From NCBI GenBank assembly GCA_003116875.1, contig BCKT01000012.1, positions 606,690 through 670,689 on the forward strand: a stretch of 64,000 nucleotides of DNA, given 5' to 3'. Shown here piece by piece: positions 1 through 12,730 of the stretch. How positions within the stretch are numbered: the stretch's first letter is position 1; each line of letters begins with the position of its first letter. The position numbers and the translations under genes were made by a program. Origin of the DNA: Takashimella koratensis (lineage: Eukaryota > Basidiomycota > Tremellomycetes > Trichosporonales > Tetragoniomycetaceae). A model generated the notes under the pieces. It saw nothing but the letters and a program-made list of their open reading frames with translations, ran no database searches and was not told where the DNA came from.

Positions 1-50
1 ACCCAGCTACCCTTTACATCCCCTCAACCCCCTAGCTACTAGCTTGACGG

Positions 51-2184
51 CTACGACGCTTCGATCCGTTTCCGAGCTTCTTTCGTCCGATTCTCCCAAG
101 CCTTGATAGCTTCCTCTCCATCTTTACGCATCTGATCAAATTGTCGTCCATACTCGGTTCGCAAAAATTGCTCGAGCGTCATATCCCTCTGCTCATCGGT
201 AAGCGGGAGATCTTCGACCGCCTTCCCACCTAATCCCTCCGAGACCGCGACCACCGTTGTCGTCGTTGTCGTCGTTGGCCGTTGGGGGGCGGAGGGAGTT
301 GGGTCCGTAGGAGTAGAGATGGGGGATTTGATAAGTTCTTGTGCAAGTGCTAAAGGATCGAGAGGCCGCGTCGACTTGGACTTGGACCTTGATGTAGACT
401 TGGACGTGGGCGTGGATTTTGCCAAGGCCGCGGTGGATGAAGGATCCTCCTTGTCCGTGTCCGCCGCAACTCGCCGACTCGATTTGTACGATACCGCATC
501 TGTCGGGGCAGTCTTACCAGGTTCGGCGAGTCCGTTATCCGATGCCTTTTTCCGACCTCGTTTCTTGGGCAGTGGTTTTGTCGCCCGTCCCTCCGTCGCC
601 GCGTCCGCTGCCGCCTCCGCCGCCGCCGCGCTCTCCTCCTGCTCGAGTGCCGCGCCGTCCACCTCCACTCGGCCAGCATCGTTCTCTGCAGCGACCCCAG
701 CCTCAGCCACGTCGACCACCTCGGCCGCCTTGGCCTTCCCTTTCCCCGTCTTCGACTTGGACCGACTACTTGTGCTCGTGCTTTGAGGCTTGGACCGTAC
801 GGTCTCCCTTTCCGGCTCGGGCTGCTGCACGACCTCAACCTCGGCATCCTCGACGATTTCGATATCGTCGTGTCCCTCTGCCTTGTCCTCCTCGCCTCCA
901 TCTGCATCATCGTGGTCGTCCTCGTCCTCCTCACCATCTACCGCCTTTTTCCGCCCTCGACCGCCTGCCCCGCCTCGCCCGCCGCGTCCACCGCGTGTCC
1001 CACGTCCACCTCGAGCACCGCCCCTCCCACGTCCACGACCGCGTTTGCTAGGCGCAGCGACTGACTCGGCTTCCGCGGCGTCGTCGTCATCAACCGCAAT
1101 GGAACCGACATCAGCTGGGTCATCCTCGATTGGTGCCTCCTGTACCGCGCCTCGAGTCCTGCGAAACTGTCAGCCCCGGAACGGAAGAACTGGTCAAAGA
1201 AATCGCCGCTCACTTTTTACCCTCTGCCTTGGATGCCTTGCCTGGTTTCGAAGGTTTTGTCAATGTCGCGGTGAAGAAAGGGCACTCTATCTTCTTCTTA
1301 TGATGCTCTCTACATCGTCACTGTCAGCGCACACTTCCGACCCACGGCCTAGGAGAGCTCGTGACTCACAGAGGGTCGTCGCCAGCCTCCCATTGTCCGA
1401 CTGAGTACTCGCACAGCGGACACCAGACATTGTCTGGCTCTTTCTTGCTGGGCGCGAACACCCACCCTGCTTCCGCCAGCTACGAACGGGATAAGCATGC
1501 GGTTAAACTGTAAGAAGAGCTTGGAGTCGATCGCGGGTGCAAACTACTCACACTCTGGACACTGGGATCCTCATGTGGCCAGAACTCGCCATAGGTCCGC
1601 AATCTTTGAGCAGTCATGGCGGCTGAAGACGGTAGCAAATCTGGATCCGAGAATGCCGTGCTGCAGAACCCAAACCAGTCAGCTGACGAAAACACGACCA
1701 AGCGGCTGTTCGTCTGCGCTGCCCGCCAACGATATCTTGAAACCATGACTCACCGCTTCGATCCCTCTCCGCCATTCAGCTCATCGACCACATCTCGGCA
1801 GACCAGTGCGACCCATGGACACTGCTCGTACCTCGCATGTTCTACAAACGGGTCATCGTCCTCCGACCACCCTCCTAGCTTCTTGCGACAGAGAAAGCAA
1901 GTGCACGTATCATCGTCCTCTCCCTCGGCCTCATCGTGCCCTGCTGTGCCCTTTTCTGGTGTATGGTAGAATCCAGCGCGAGCGAGGAGCTTGGGTGTGA
2001 GCCGAGGATGGGTCGAGGATTGGTGAGGGAACGCCGGTTTCTTGGGCCGACCTTTGGCTCGGTACGAGTTTTCACGCTCGTCCATAGAAAAGTAGACGGC
2101 TTCGGGGGCGAGCCGCGGGGTAGGGTTGGAGGAGGAGGAAGCGGTAGGACCTGTGGTGGTCGCGTTGGTCTTCCTCGGGGGCAT
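51..2184 (-). CDS. BIR1: Survivin-type BIR-domain protein, chromosomal passenger complex
   Basis: Two BIR (zinc-binding inhibitor-of-apoptosis-type) repeats followed by a long charged tail is the fungal Bir1/Cut17 layout. These proteins act with Aurora B, INCENP and borealin at centromeres and the spindle midzone. A consistent model has five exons: 2184-1754, 1660-1552, 1479-1370, 1309-1214 and 1158-51, giving 617 residues in one frame. BIR 1 lies in exon 1 (GFYHTPEK, then CFLC, DDPFVEH and C). BIR 2 is spread over exons 2-4 (QRLRTYGEFWPHED, LAEAGWVF, CPLC, DDPLEHH, C). Exon 5 starts with an acidic stretch and an RGG/GRGG block, then an S/T/K-rich linker, and ends in a charged helix (EQFLRTEYGRQFDQMRK), as expected for Bir1 C-termini. 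The start MPPRK was chosen because the in-frame extension upstream has no ATG. Function is by family; the RGG block is a less usual addition. Confidence 0.88.
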
Positions 2185-2717
2185 GGCGGCGGTGGTGAGG
2201 TTGGTAGTTGGGGGTTGTAATGGTGAATGGATATTGGTGAGAGTGAATCTCTGCTGTCTGTTTATGCACGCGTCTAGCACCAGGCGTCGTGGTCCACTCA
2301 TCGACTAATTGGGGGGGGTGACTAAAGATTGCGCATTTGTTGTTGCTAGACCTCCACTTTGTAATACGCCCCTGGACCCTGAAGCGTGTTTCAAATCCAA
2401 AACAAATGTTGAATTAGGATCTGGCAGACGGTGATTAGGAGATGGATTACTTTTTTGTAATGAATTGCCCTGACGATGAATCACGACTAAATTAGTTGCC
2501 AGTCACCGTCCGGTGCAACCCTCAACGTCCTCTGCTGGGTCAACCACCACGGCAACCCTTTGGTCAACATAAACACTACCACAGACAACAGACAACAGAC
2601 AACCCCTCCAAACCCCTTCGCCTCCTCACCACGGCCTAGCACCTGCTCTCCTTCCCCCGCTCGACCTCAACATCCACAGACCAGGTGTCACATCCTATCC
2701 CACCACCTCCAGCCGCG
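2185..2717. promoter_or_regulatory. Divergent intergenic region BIR1 / ArfGAP gene
   Basis: These 533 bases separate two divergently transcribed genes and must hold both promoters. The right part (from about 2540) is C/A-rich and pyrimidine-biased up to the ArfGAP start codon, as in other leaders of this window. No clear TATA box is visible. Confidence 0.5.
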
Positions 2718-5700
2718 ATGGCGCCCTCCACCGCGGCTTCACCAAAGGGCCCACGACCACCGCCGCTGCCCTCGTCGTCCATATCGCCTTCCATCTCAAG
2801 CGGCCAGATATCCTCGGGAGGTCCTACCCCGCCTCGCCTATCCATCACCGGGCCAACGCTGAGAGACGCAATGGCCTTGTCATTGAACACTGAAGATTCC
2901 CAACTTGGCACCGGTAGCAACAGCCATTCTCGCCAGCCTGTACCCTTCCCCATCACAAGGTCTTTCTCCATCTCCAGCAGCTCGTCCTCCGCTCCAGCTT
3001 CACATGCCGCGAACCCCGCTCCAGCTACTTCAACCGACGACGCAGAGAGCAGCTCTATTCGCCGACAACGACCAGTATCCATCTCCCGATCCCCTTCTCC
3101 CTCGCCTTCTCCCTCGCGCGATACTCCTCTCCCGATCGAGCCTATCCCAGACTCACTCCTATGCCGGTCCACCTTCGCGTCCCTTGAGCACAACGCGGGA
3201 ACTCTCAAACGTCTCACGAAGTCGGTCCTTTCTTCCACAGCAACGGTGCTCTCCTTACTCGAGCAAGTGGAAAAGGCCGAGGACGACATGATGTCGACTC
3301 TCGGCGAGCTAGGCCGGTGGCTTGAAGCGGGCTACGGGGTCTCTAGCGGGGTATGGAGTGACGGAGGGGTCCGGAAGGTGAAGAAGGAGGCGAGGGTGAA
3401 AGAGAGGGAGGATATAGAGGTCATGGTGGAACATAGCCTTAGAGCTGTCAAGTCGGAGATCAAGCGGCAGGGTTTGGCAGGTGCCGGCGCGCAAGCCAGG
3501 TTTGAGGTGAGTCAACCTGCGTCCATATCTCGATAGACTCTTGTGGACAGCGATAACTCCGTGAATGAGCCTCGCTGATCGTGTCCATCTCCAGCAAACC
3601 GCCAAACAGTATTACCAACAGACAGCATCTTACCTCTCGCCTAATCCCAGTGGGGGCAACCCCAACCTCTCTTCCCCCTCGAGCTCCGGTCTCGCTCTCG
3701 TCTCCGCTCAAGCGGCCAACGACCTTGCTCAAGCAGCGCGAACGGCGCAATTCGATCTTGCACGATACAACCACCACTCGACGTTGCTGTATGCTGTCCC
3801 ACCTAGCTCGGTTGGGTGCCTCGACCTCCTCGTAGGCTTGTACGGCTGGTCGGGCGGGCAGCTGGGCGAGACCCCCCAGCTCCCGGATGGGTCTGCCGGC
3901 GACGACGAATCCGCGGCGTTGCGGAGAAGCGTGACTGGGGTTGACGGCCTCAAGCGCTCACTCTCACTCGCCCTCGCTCAGTTGGCTCAGAAACGAAGCA
4001 CCCTTCTCGCTTCCTGGGGCGAGCGGGACGCACAAACCACCGCGCTTGAGCGAGACGTGACGAGGCGGCACTCGGAGGCTGAACAACCCGATAACCGAGC
4101 ACTGACGCCCACGATGACGAACATGGCTCGCGATTCAAGCACCAGCAGCGCCGGTGGAGGAAGCAACGTTGTTCCCGAGTCACCGCTAAACGAGAGCCCC
4201 ATGAACTCCCTCGCCGTCTCGTCGGCAGGGATCGAACACCGCGTCCCGCGCAAGATGCACAAACTCCACCGCTCCGTCGGAGGGAGGTTGCGCGACCTCT
4301 TGTCGTCCTCAGCAAGCTCGACGTCCCTCGCGGCCATGGCGGATAAGGGGACGGGAAGGAAGAGTTTCGATGGAGGTAGTGCCCCCGGAGCAGGAGTGTC
4401 GAGGTCGTCGTATTCTGCACCTAGCCAGTCGGCGAGCGCTCCACCAGTATTGCCGCAGTTAATCGAGTCGCCGGATTCGCCAGCTTTCTCGAATGATAGT
4501 CAGCTTGGCTCGCCATTTGAGACTACGATGAACCCTATCTTCGCCTCTCTCCCACTCCCCTCGTCCACTGCGGTACCCACCAACAGCACTCCATCCGATC
4601 CGCTGCCTACTGGCTCCGGCTTAAATGCAGACGCAGGCGAGAAGCGTCGGAAAGCCAATCGTCATTCGCTCCTCCTCCCACTCGGCGAAGAGACATATAA
4701 TGCCCCCTTTATCTCGTCGGCAGGTAGCGAAGACTACGTAGTTGTTGATTCACCTACGCAGGCGACATCGACGGACGCACGTGCAGCGATCGCAGCGACG
4801 ACGGCCAAGTTGACGGGTGCGGGAGGCGGGATGGGGATCGGAGGTGTCGGAGGGATCAATGGAGATGGAGATGAGGATGAGCAGAGGGAACAGGTGGGGA
4901 GGAAGAAGGAGGGAGTATTGTGGGGAGCTGGAAGTTGGGAAGGGCTGGATAAGGGCGCGGGCAAGGGCAAATGGGAGAGTGAGTTGGGCTCGGTGATAAC
5001 CTTCAGTGGTTGAGGATATAGTTGATAAAGTCCGTTAACTGACGATGCTTGCTTCTCCTACAGGGTTCTGGGTCGTCCTTGCGCACTGCAGAATCTACGA
5101 GGTTGGTGCTCGGCATGACCAACCAGCTAGACTTGGCTTGGACGGACTTGCGGTACTGACACTAGAGATAGTATCGCGATTCGGGACTAGGTCGACCTGA
5201 AACGGCTCACGCTGTGATTGATCTCAAATTTGCCAGCGTTCGAGAAGGTCGAGGGACAGATAGGCGGTTTGGTGAGTCAAGCCTCAGCTGAAGCCATCTT
5301 GAATAGTAATGAAAGCTGATCACACACCCCTTTAGTCTTTGAGATTGTTACGCCGACTCAGGGGCGACGCCTGTACCAGGCCACTTCGGAGAGCGAGATG
5401 AAGGTGAGCTCTCAGACCATCAGTGTTGATGCTGTGACGTTATTGGGTCATGTGTGATTGACGGCGGCTGATTATCCTCACTAGACATGGGTGTACGCGA
5501 TCTGTAACGCGATCGAGTCGAGCATCAACGGTACTTCCACTGTGCGAACATTTGATACGTCGAAGCTGCGGACCGCATCGGGAGCACTAGACGACCACGC
5601 CTTGCCCGCTCGAACCAAGCTTGGCATCGGATTCCACTCCCGCGGTATGGGCGGGATCGGGATAGGTCTGCCTCTCCCGTCCCAGATCTCGTCAGGCATG

Positions 5701-7330
5701 GGAGCGGGCAATAACCGGCGTTCGATGCCTCCTCCGTCTCGTGAGACCGGGATCGGCGGCGGCGGCGGCGGCGGCGGTGATGAGGGTGGGAAGAGGGCGA
5801 GGAAGACGAGTTTCAAAAACCGGTTAAAGCAGTCTGCCGAGGCGGCGGGAGGTAGATGGTCAAGTGTTGTTAACAACGTCTCGGGTCAGCGTAACTCGGT
5901 CAACGCGGCGCTGGAGGTACCTAGGCCGTCATTCCTTGCTGCCGCTGGTCGGATGCCCAGTTACACCGCCACCTCGACGGGCGGGATCACTAATGTGATA
6001 CCACCGGGCTCATTGTCCGCTACAGCGTCGACTTCGGGTCTCTCTGCCGACGGACGGACGACTCCGCTCAGTATCCCTGTGTCAGTCCCGATGTCGGATG
6101 TCTCACCGTCGAGTAGCCGGACGCGCCCAAGCGATAGGATGTCGTGGTATGAGGAGAGCGTGGATGGGGATATTGAGAAACGCGTGATGGAGATGGCCGG
6201 GCTAGGACTCGGCTCAGGCTCAGGCTCAGGTACGAATATCAATGGGTCTGGGTCAGGAGGGCTGTCGGCGTCGCAGAGACGTGTAACGAGTGAAGTTATC
6301 AAGACGCCCACACCGAATGATTTCAAGTTTGCCGGTGGGGAAGGAGGACAGTCTGCGAAGATGGCTCGATCGAGGTCAGCAGATGCAGAACAGCCGTTTT
6401 CACTCTCCGCGACCGGTGGTGTAGGTGAGGCTGGGAGTATCGATGGTCATGGCATAGGGCAGGAGGTAGAGGAAGAGCAAGAACTCGATCCGACAAAGAG
6501 GTTGAAAAGGATCGTGCAGTTGCCAGGGAACGATAAGTGCGCCGACTGCGGCAAGAGTATGCGAAGCAGTCGATGGGCTACCTTGAGTGAGTGCAAGCTG
6601 GCAGTGTGACTTCAAGATGTTTGCGAGGGTAGTGGTGGTGTGATGGGGTAGGAGGTGTTGGTGGATAGTCTGGGGTGTAACGATAGAGCTCAAACTGATA
6701 CGGCGCCAGGCCTGCGAGACCAGCCAATGGTCATGTTCATCTGTATTCGATGCTGCGGCTTGGTAAGTCTTTCTTCTGCTTTGAACCGAACAACTCTCCG
6801 TCGTTCATCCACGTTTTCCGCGCACGCACTTGTGCCTGCGGGATCGCCGTGGGAATATGGGAATGCGGGGAAACCCACGCGAACGATGTGCGGGCCGCGT
6901 TTGTGCCTGAACCAGTATTGACGATTGGACTTTCGTCACACAGCATCGTGGGCTTGGCACGCACATCTCGAAACCACGTTCTGTCGATCTAGACATTTGG
7001 TCTCCGGAATCCATCGCCCTCGCGCAACGATGGGGGAACGAGAAAGGGAACGCGGTATGGGAACGGCTCAAACCGAGTTCGACCCCTTTGCCGACTGACG
7101 AGTGAGTATTTATTCAAGCCCCGAGTCGCTGTCAAGTCACTTGTTCGATCACTGTAGTGTATGCTGACTACCTCGGCAGGGACATTGCGACTTATATTCG
7201 CGCGAAATACGTCGAGGGACGGTGGCTCGCCCCCGAGGATAGAGTCAAGTTTGGTCTCGACGACGTTATTAGCGGTACGGGCGCTGGATCGTCGAGGCGC
7301 AGTAGTGTACTTATTGGTCGTGCGATATAA
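2718..7330 (+). CDS. BAR-PH-ArfGAP protein (centaurin/ACAP-like Arf GTPase activator)
   Basis: Multi-exon gene. After a Ser/Pro-rich N-terminus, exon 1 enters an alpha-helical BAR-like region (LLEQVEKAEDDMMSTLGELG) that continues across the intron at 3508-3594 (QTAKQYYQQTASYL). A long low-complexity Ser/Gly segment follows. A PH domain starts after the intron ending at 5063 (RFWVVLAHCRIYE) and continues with HAVIDLKFASVREG, FEIVTP and the C-terminal helix TWVYAICNAIES. The ArfGAP zinc finger begins CADCGKSMRSSRWATL and continues in the next exons with MVMFICIRCCG, HRGLGTHISKPRSVDLDIW and a C-terminal YIRAKYVEGRWL. The protein should stimulate GTP hydrolysis on Arf at curved membranes in vesicle traffic. 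ATG 2718 has a good context (gccgcgATGG); the in-frame codons upstream lack ATG. Exact small exons around 5.1-5.4 kb and 6.6-7.2 kb were not all fixed. Confidence 0.85.
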
Positions 7331-9063
7331 GCGATATAGACACAGAACTGGAGTCGATCAGTTAGTGAACGTGGGTGAGGGTTGCGAAAAAGCGGTCACA
7401 GAGATGAGGTCGTTGGGTCGTGAGGAAGTGAGGATCCTATTTTGTCTGTTCTTGGGTTACATCGTCATATAGTACATGAGTTTTGCTCTATACATGCGCG
7501 CTTTGGAGTTAATGTATCAGCTGTATCTGTCTCTACACTCGTTTGGGATTGAGCAGAGTTACAGCGCCTGACTCAATACACATGGTAATGGTATGGCCGA
7601 TACCTGACGCTGTCCTCTTCGGTATCATCGTCGTTGTCGCAGCGGTCGCCGGAACCTCGGCTCATCTCACTTCCTTCTTCCTCTCACTCCCCACTTCTCT
7701 ATATTGCTTCCTCTGAGCCCTTCACTCGCTAACCCCTCCCTCTCTCTCATCCCGCTCACCCGCTCACCCTCTCACCCTCTCACCTGCTCATCCTCTCAAC
7801 CCTCCTCACATCCCAAACCTCACTCCTTCTCATTTCGGCCGAGACCCACCTCGGTCAACCAACCCTTCACCATCCACCTCCTCCCATCTCTACCCACCTT
7901 TCACCCTCCTTTCTCTTACCCGTACTCCGCCGTTTCAAACCCCGCATCGGCCGACGAGAGGGATTTTGACCCGTCCATAGTGTGCGATGCACTCTCCACC
8001 GCTCTACTCCGACTCGAGGGGGGAGGGGGGGGGGGGGTCTCTCTCTCCGCCCCCTCCGCCCCCTCCGGCCCCGCCCCCGCCCCCTCCGCTGTGGCTTTGC
8101 CTCTATGTATTCGGCTCGAGTGTGCGGCGGGGCGCGAAGCGGAGTCTCAAAGTATTCCGGATTAAGGCGGTCTAGCCCAGCCCTAGCCCCAGTTCAGCTC
8201 CAGCTCCAGCTCGACCCAGACCCTCTCCGCTCTCCCTCAACGCCCAACTCTCACTTATCGCCCCGAGACCAGCTCGCCACTCCGCCTACCTCCCTCCCCA
8301 TTCCCCAATCTCCACTCCTTCAATCCCCGACTCCGCCCATCTTCCAACCCCGCTCGGCTCGTATACTGCACATATCAACACGCACCGCCTGAACCCCGCC
8401 TCGGCGCGAATACCGAGACACCGGCGGTAAAGAGCGTAGAGTGAACACTCGCCCGAGCCGATTGTCGTGTGAGATCTGGACGAGACTGGGTAGCTCGGAG
8501 GGTCAACTGTACGTGTACGTTTACACTACCTGAGAATACGATACCCGCCTCGAGCCGGAGGATACGGATACGAACCTGCGACTATTCGAAGACTGACCGA
8601 CTGGTCTTTTCGACTTGTCAGTGTTGTCAACTTGTCCACCTACTACTTCCAACGTAGACCTTACCGAAAGACTCTGCAGCTTGCCTCTCCAGCTGCTTGT
8701 TGTCCTCACGTCCCACGGCCTGCTCCAACAGCTCACAACTACCACCCTTATCAACCCACCTCCCTACGTCCACCCACTTCCCCACATTCCCTCGCTATTT
8801 TCCATCAACTCGACTCCTGGCCTACTGCAAGCGACCAACTGATCACCGTCCCTCACCTCCAGACCACATCCCCTCGCGTGCAGGTGGCCTTCCAATATCG
8901 GTCAAACCCGAGCGCGTATTTCACCGTCCCCCAACGGCCCTCTTGCATTCATTCAACTGACCATCCCTCGCTTTCCTCTCGACGCAATCCCAATCCTTAT
9001 CCCCCGCATCCGCGTGACCCTCGACCATCTCTCTACTCGTGATCATCAACCCCAACCACCCCA
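7331..9063. other. Gene-free region with pyrimidine-rich leader upstream of Nudix gene
   Basis: About 1.7 kb without a credible gene. From about 7680 to 9060 the plus strand is strongly C/T-rich, with C/T-only stretches, a 13-G run near 8025-8037 and CCGCCCC clusters. The open frames here encode only Pro/Ser/Leu low complexity. This looks like promoter plus a long 5' untranslated leader of the gene starting at 9064. Confidence 0.5.
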
Positions 9064-10670
9064 ATGGCGACAGGACAAGATCCACCAGCCGACGCGACGG
9101 ACGAGCCCGACGTTTTCATCGGTCCCGTCCCGGCCTGGGCGAGAGTAGGACTGAGCGACGAGTCCAAGGCGTGTCTCGACCATTTAGCGGACTATGTCGC
9201 TCCGCCGCTTCCTGAGTGAGTACAAACCCGAGTATGGAAAATGGGGTTGCAAAAGTGGTTTGAGAGCTCTAGCTTTAGCTTGGCAGGGGTTCGGTCGCAT
9301 GGAGAGAGTATGAGGGAACGAGTGCTGACTTGTCCTAGTTTTGGGCTCGTCAAGATGGCTGCTGTCCTTGTAGTGCTCTTTCAACGCCCCACCGAATCTT
9401 TCCTTCGTGTACTCTTGACCACTCGAGCGAAGACACTTCGGTAAGCTCTCGGGCTACCTCTTTGCGTCTCCGGCCCCTCTAGCCCAAGCTGACAACGACT
9501 CTTGTCCTCATCAGCCGGCACCCGTCTCAAACCGTAAGTCTGCTCTCTTGGGCCAGCTGAGATAGAGACTACGGTGGCCTCCCTGTATCGTGACTGACAA
9601 TACCTAGGCTTTACCCGGCGGCAAAGCGGATCCCGAGGACTTGACAGCGACACATACTGCTCGCCGAGAAGCGTACGAAGAAGTTGGACTCCCGCCTATA
9701 CCTCATAAACACATACACCACCTGACCACGCTCGATCCCGTCCTCACTGTCCTCCCGCTCAACGCACACATGCGGAACCACATTGTCGTGATTCGTAAGT
9801 CCAAGCCCCTCCCCTCCTCCCTCTCCTCTTTTCCAGAACTACCTGGTATCGCCCACCATACACGTCTAACTATACTGATCATGATACTCTCGGCACTCAC
9901 AGCGGTAGTCTGCTTCCTCTCCGATCCTGCGATAATACACACCCTACAGCGGAATCCAGATGAGGTGGATGATATCTTCGACCACCCGCTTCGAGGCTGT
10001 CTTGATGGCTGGGTCGACGACCCAGCTTTGTCAGAGCGAGGAGGACCTAATTGGCCCTTCTCAGAGGAATTTCATGTGAGTCTAGTGGACTTAGCTGGCA
10101 TGGCGTTGGAAGCTTGCGAAAAAGCACGCTGGCGAGTTGAGGAGCTGACATATTTGATTCACAGTCAATCGAGGATCGGATAGGGACGACTGGAGGGTAT
10201 CGCATGCACGTGAGTGTACAGCTGCGGGTTCCGTCTCATACAGACAATCAACAACGACACTGACTATACCTCAGCGCTTTAGGACTACACATACCCCTAT
10301 CAAAGGCCTGACTTCGGACGTGTAAGCCTCTTTTGCTCTCCCTTAGCCTCACTACCCAGCTGACGTATCTCTTCTTACCCCCTCCAATCTCCTGTTCCTC
10401 GCTTCCTCACTCAGCCTCATACACACCGCGACCGTGGCCTACTCCCAGCCGCCCGCATTTGGCCGATTCGCACCACACCAACCCGAATTCTCAACGGCCA
10501 TCGCCAACGTCGTTCTCGAGCTTCCGGGGGTCCTGTCGTCCTCTGCCGATCGGGTAGCTATGGGTTCCGAGGGCAGTGTCAGGGAAGTGGACGAGCATAG
10601 GGTTCTGGAATGGGGAGGGACAGAAGTGGGTAAGACGATTAAGAGTAAAGAGGTGTATGATATGATATGA
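9064..10670 (+). CDS. Nudix hydrolase, CoA diphosphatase type (NUDT7/8, Pcd1-like)
   Basis: Spliced reading gives MATGQDPPADATDEPDVF, then an LLTTRAKTLRRHPSQT segment joined through introns at about 9441-9514 and 9533-9607 to ALPGGKADPED. The Nudix helix TARREAYEEVGL follows. The combination LLTxRA...R...LPGG just before the Nudix box is the signature of CoA-specific Nudix enzymes, which cleave CoA and acyl-CoA to phosphopantetheine products and 3',5'-ADP, often in peroxisomes. Later exons include VVCFLSDP, NPDEVDDIFDHPL and a C-terminal part ending KEVYDMI. No C-terminal SKL-type peroxisome signal is present, so location is open. The start ATG at 9064 lies in cccaATGGcg. The invariant Gly and Phe of the CoA signature appear as Ser and Leu here. 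Confidence 0.8.
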
Positions 10671-11202
10671 CAGTTAAGAGGGATCGTTGGGTAGGGAAGC
10701 CGTAGAGAGGTGGGTTGAAAATGTGCTATACCACTTCACATGACTTGTTGTTGCTAGACTTCAGTCTCTTACCCTTGTTGAGGCTTTCAGAATAGAATAA
10801 TACCTTTACATTTCCCATCTTCATCACCATTTTCATATAGATTCGCATAGACCAACGCATGGACTGTTTGCATGGCCAATGAAGGATGTGGTCGTTGCTC
10901 TAATCAAGATCGCAAGTGAACGGACAAATAGGATGATGCAGATATTGGTGTGGTATATTACAGTTGTATATGTCGTGTGGTACAAAAATGAGATGGTAAC
11001 GCCTTGACGACGCGAGACAGGTTGATAGGACGCAATAGCATTCGCTTTACTCCTGGATGTCTCATCGTCCCGTCCTCGTTCCATCCTAGGCCCAGTCATG
11101 AAGTGTCGTCAAACAAGAAGCTCCAAACCCAGTCGAGCTACCCTCTTCACCAACCATTCACTCTTCTATCTCGCTGCCCATTCTTTGCTCCCCTGCCTCT
11201 GG
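10671..11202. other. Convergent 3' intergenic region
   Basis: The Nudix gene and RPC8 end toward each other across 532 bases. The sequence is AT-richer than the genes, with AATAATA and TATA-like runs that could serve polyadenylation on both strands. No gene is seen. Confidence 0.5.
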
Positions 11203-12514
11203 TTAGGATTCCCACCAGCTGACAATTCCCAATCCACTCTCTTGGATCGTACCCTGCAATTCACCAACACAAACACCAACAACATCAGCATTTGACTACG
11301 TCACACCTCTGAGCCGTACTCTCATGTGAGCCCTCTAATTACTCACATGGATCTTGAACCCGGCTCGCATGATGGGATCTGGACCAGACTCAACGATCTC
11401 TCCGTCCACCCCCTCGCCATCCCCGTTTGCGGCACCAAAGGGTTTCGGGGGGACGCGCTTTGATGGTGCAAGTGGTTCGTGTTCTGTCCATTGGATCGAT
11501 TCGACACGGAATCGGATAGGCTCACCGTCATCGAGGTACAGCCGGTCTAAGAAGATTGAAAACTCTCGTCAATAAAGGTCGGGTAAACAGCAAATAACCA
11601 GTTGAAGATGGAACCACGAAGGTAGAACGTACCTGTTTTAATAGAGTTGAACAATTGCGCATGGTCCTCGACGGGCTCGTCCTCTGTATGCACCCAGAAG
11701 AACCTGCCACTGTCGGGATCGCTGAAAGCACTATTCAGCATATTGGACCCAAGTAGGGAGATTTGATATGACTCACTAGGCCGAGTTTGGAGGGAGCGAA
11801 CCTCGCATGATGTAGACGTCTCTAAAGAAATCCAAAGATACTGGGGACGGTAAGTCAAGTTGTCAAACGGTGTATTTGTAGCGCTGCTGCGATCCCCAAG
11901 GAGCGACGAGCAGACGTAAGACGTACCTCGGATATAGCTGGGGGAGGAGGAGAGAATGGTCCCGACAATGATCTCGCCGATGAATGGGTAGAACATCATG
12001 AGCCTAAACGAGACTGGCTTGGGTGAGCTATTGCTCGGAGCGAGATGCACAAATAAAGGCAAGAAAGTGGGGGAGATGTATGGATGATTGGGCCGTAAAC
12101 AAGGATCCATACTTACCTTTGTAGTACATTTGCCCGTTACCCCAGGTTACCCGTCCATCTTCGGCGGTGAGGATATCGTATACAGACAAAGCCAGGCCTC
12201 GATCCGGTATGAGTCTATTTGCATATCTGAGAGCAAATGGTGAAGAAGAGTCATTAGTTTTTGTACATCTGAGTGAGTCTAGCATATGTTACAAGACACC
12301 GACAGAGAGACGTCCCAGCTGGAGGTGGGATGAGTCGGTCATGGGTCATAGCTCACTTTTTGTTGAGGGCATCGCGGATGGTGATTGCTGGGTCGACCCC
12401 AAACGTTTTGGGCGCGACGGGAACCGTGTCCTGCGGAAACAGAGAGTCAGCTTGAGGTCGCGAGCTGTGGGAGAGCCGTTGTTATCTCACCTTGATAGCG
12501 ATGAGGTTGAACAT
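11203..12514 (-). CDS. RPC25: RNA polymerase III subunit RPC8 (Rpc25)
   Basis: At least seven short exons on the minus strand assemble into an RPC8-like protein: MFNLIAIKDTVPVAPKTFG, then ALNKK, YANRLIPDRGLALSVYDIL, VSFRLMMFYPFIGEIIVGTI, LDFFRDVYIMRGSLPPNSA, FFWVHTEDEP, YLDDGEPIRFRVES and a last exon TIQESGLGIVSWWES. The order and the terminal GLGIVSWW motif match Rpc25 and human POLR3H, the Pol III stalk subunit that pairs with Rpc17 for promoter-specific initiation. The N-terminal part is the Rpb7-type tip domain and the C-terminal half is an OB fold. The stop (11203-11205) is reached only by splicing out the last intron (about 11255-11349); reading through it gives an early stop. The start was chosen by homology at 12514. 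Confidence 0.88.
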
Positions 12515-12688
12515 GTGGTCTTCGGTGGGACAATGTCAACGAGCCAGCAGCTTCAACTCTCAACTGACAACATTTAAATCTGAAACTCGGGCCTAGGTGG
12601 GATTGATAAGCTTCCCTTTCTAGAAAAACACGTCATTATTGTTGACCCCTTTGACTCGTGCCTGGTTGATGCTCTCGGCTTCGGCTGT

Positions 12689-12730
<42 letters not shown>

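Noticed and set aside
319..1404. Several long plus-strand frames opposite BIR1 exon 5
   Set aside because: They are Pro/Arg/Ser mirror images of the low-complexity BIR1 tail, with no domain and no splice logic; the minus-strand reading is supported by homology.
7704..9042. Plus-strand frames encoding Pro/Ser/Leu-rich proteins in the pyrimidine-rich leader
   Set aside because: Composition simply reflects C/T-rich DNA; three frames are open over similar lengths and none has a conserved feature.
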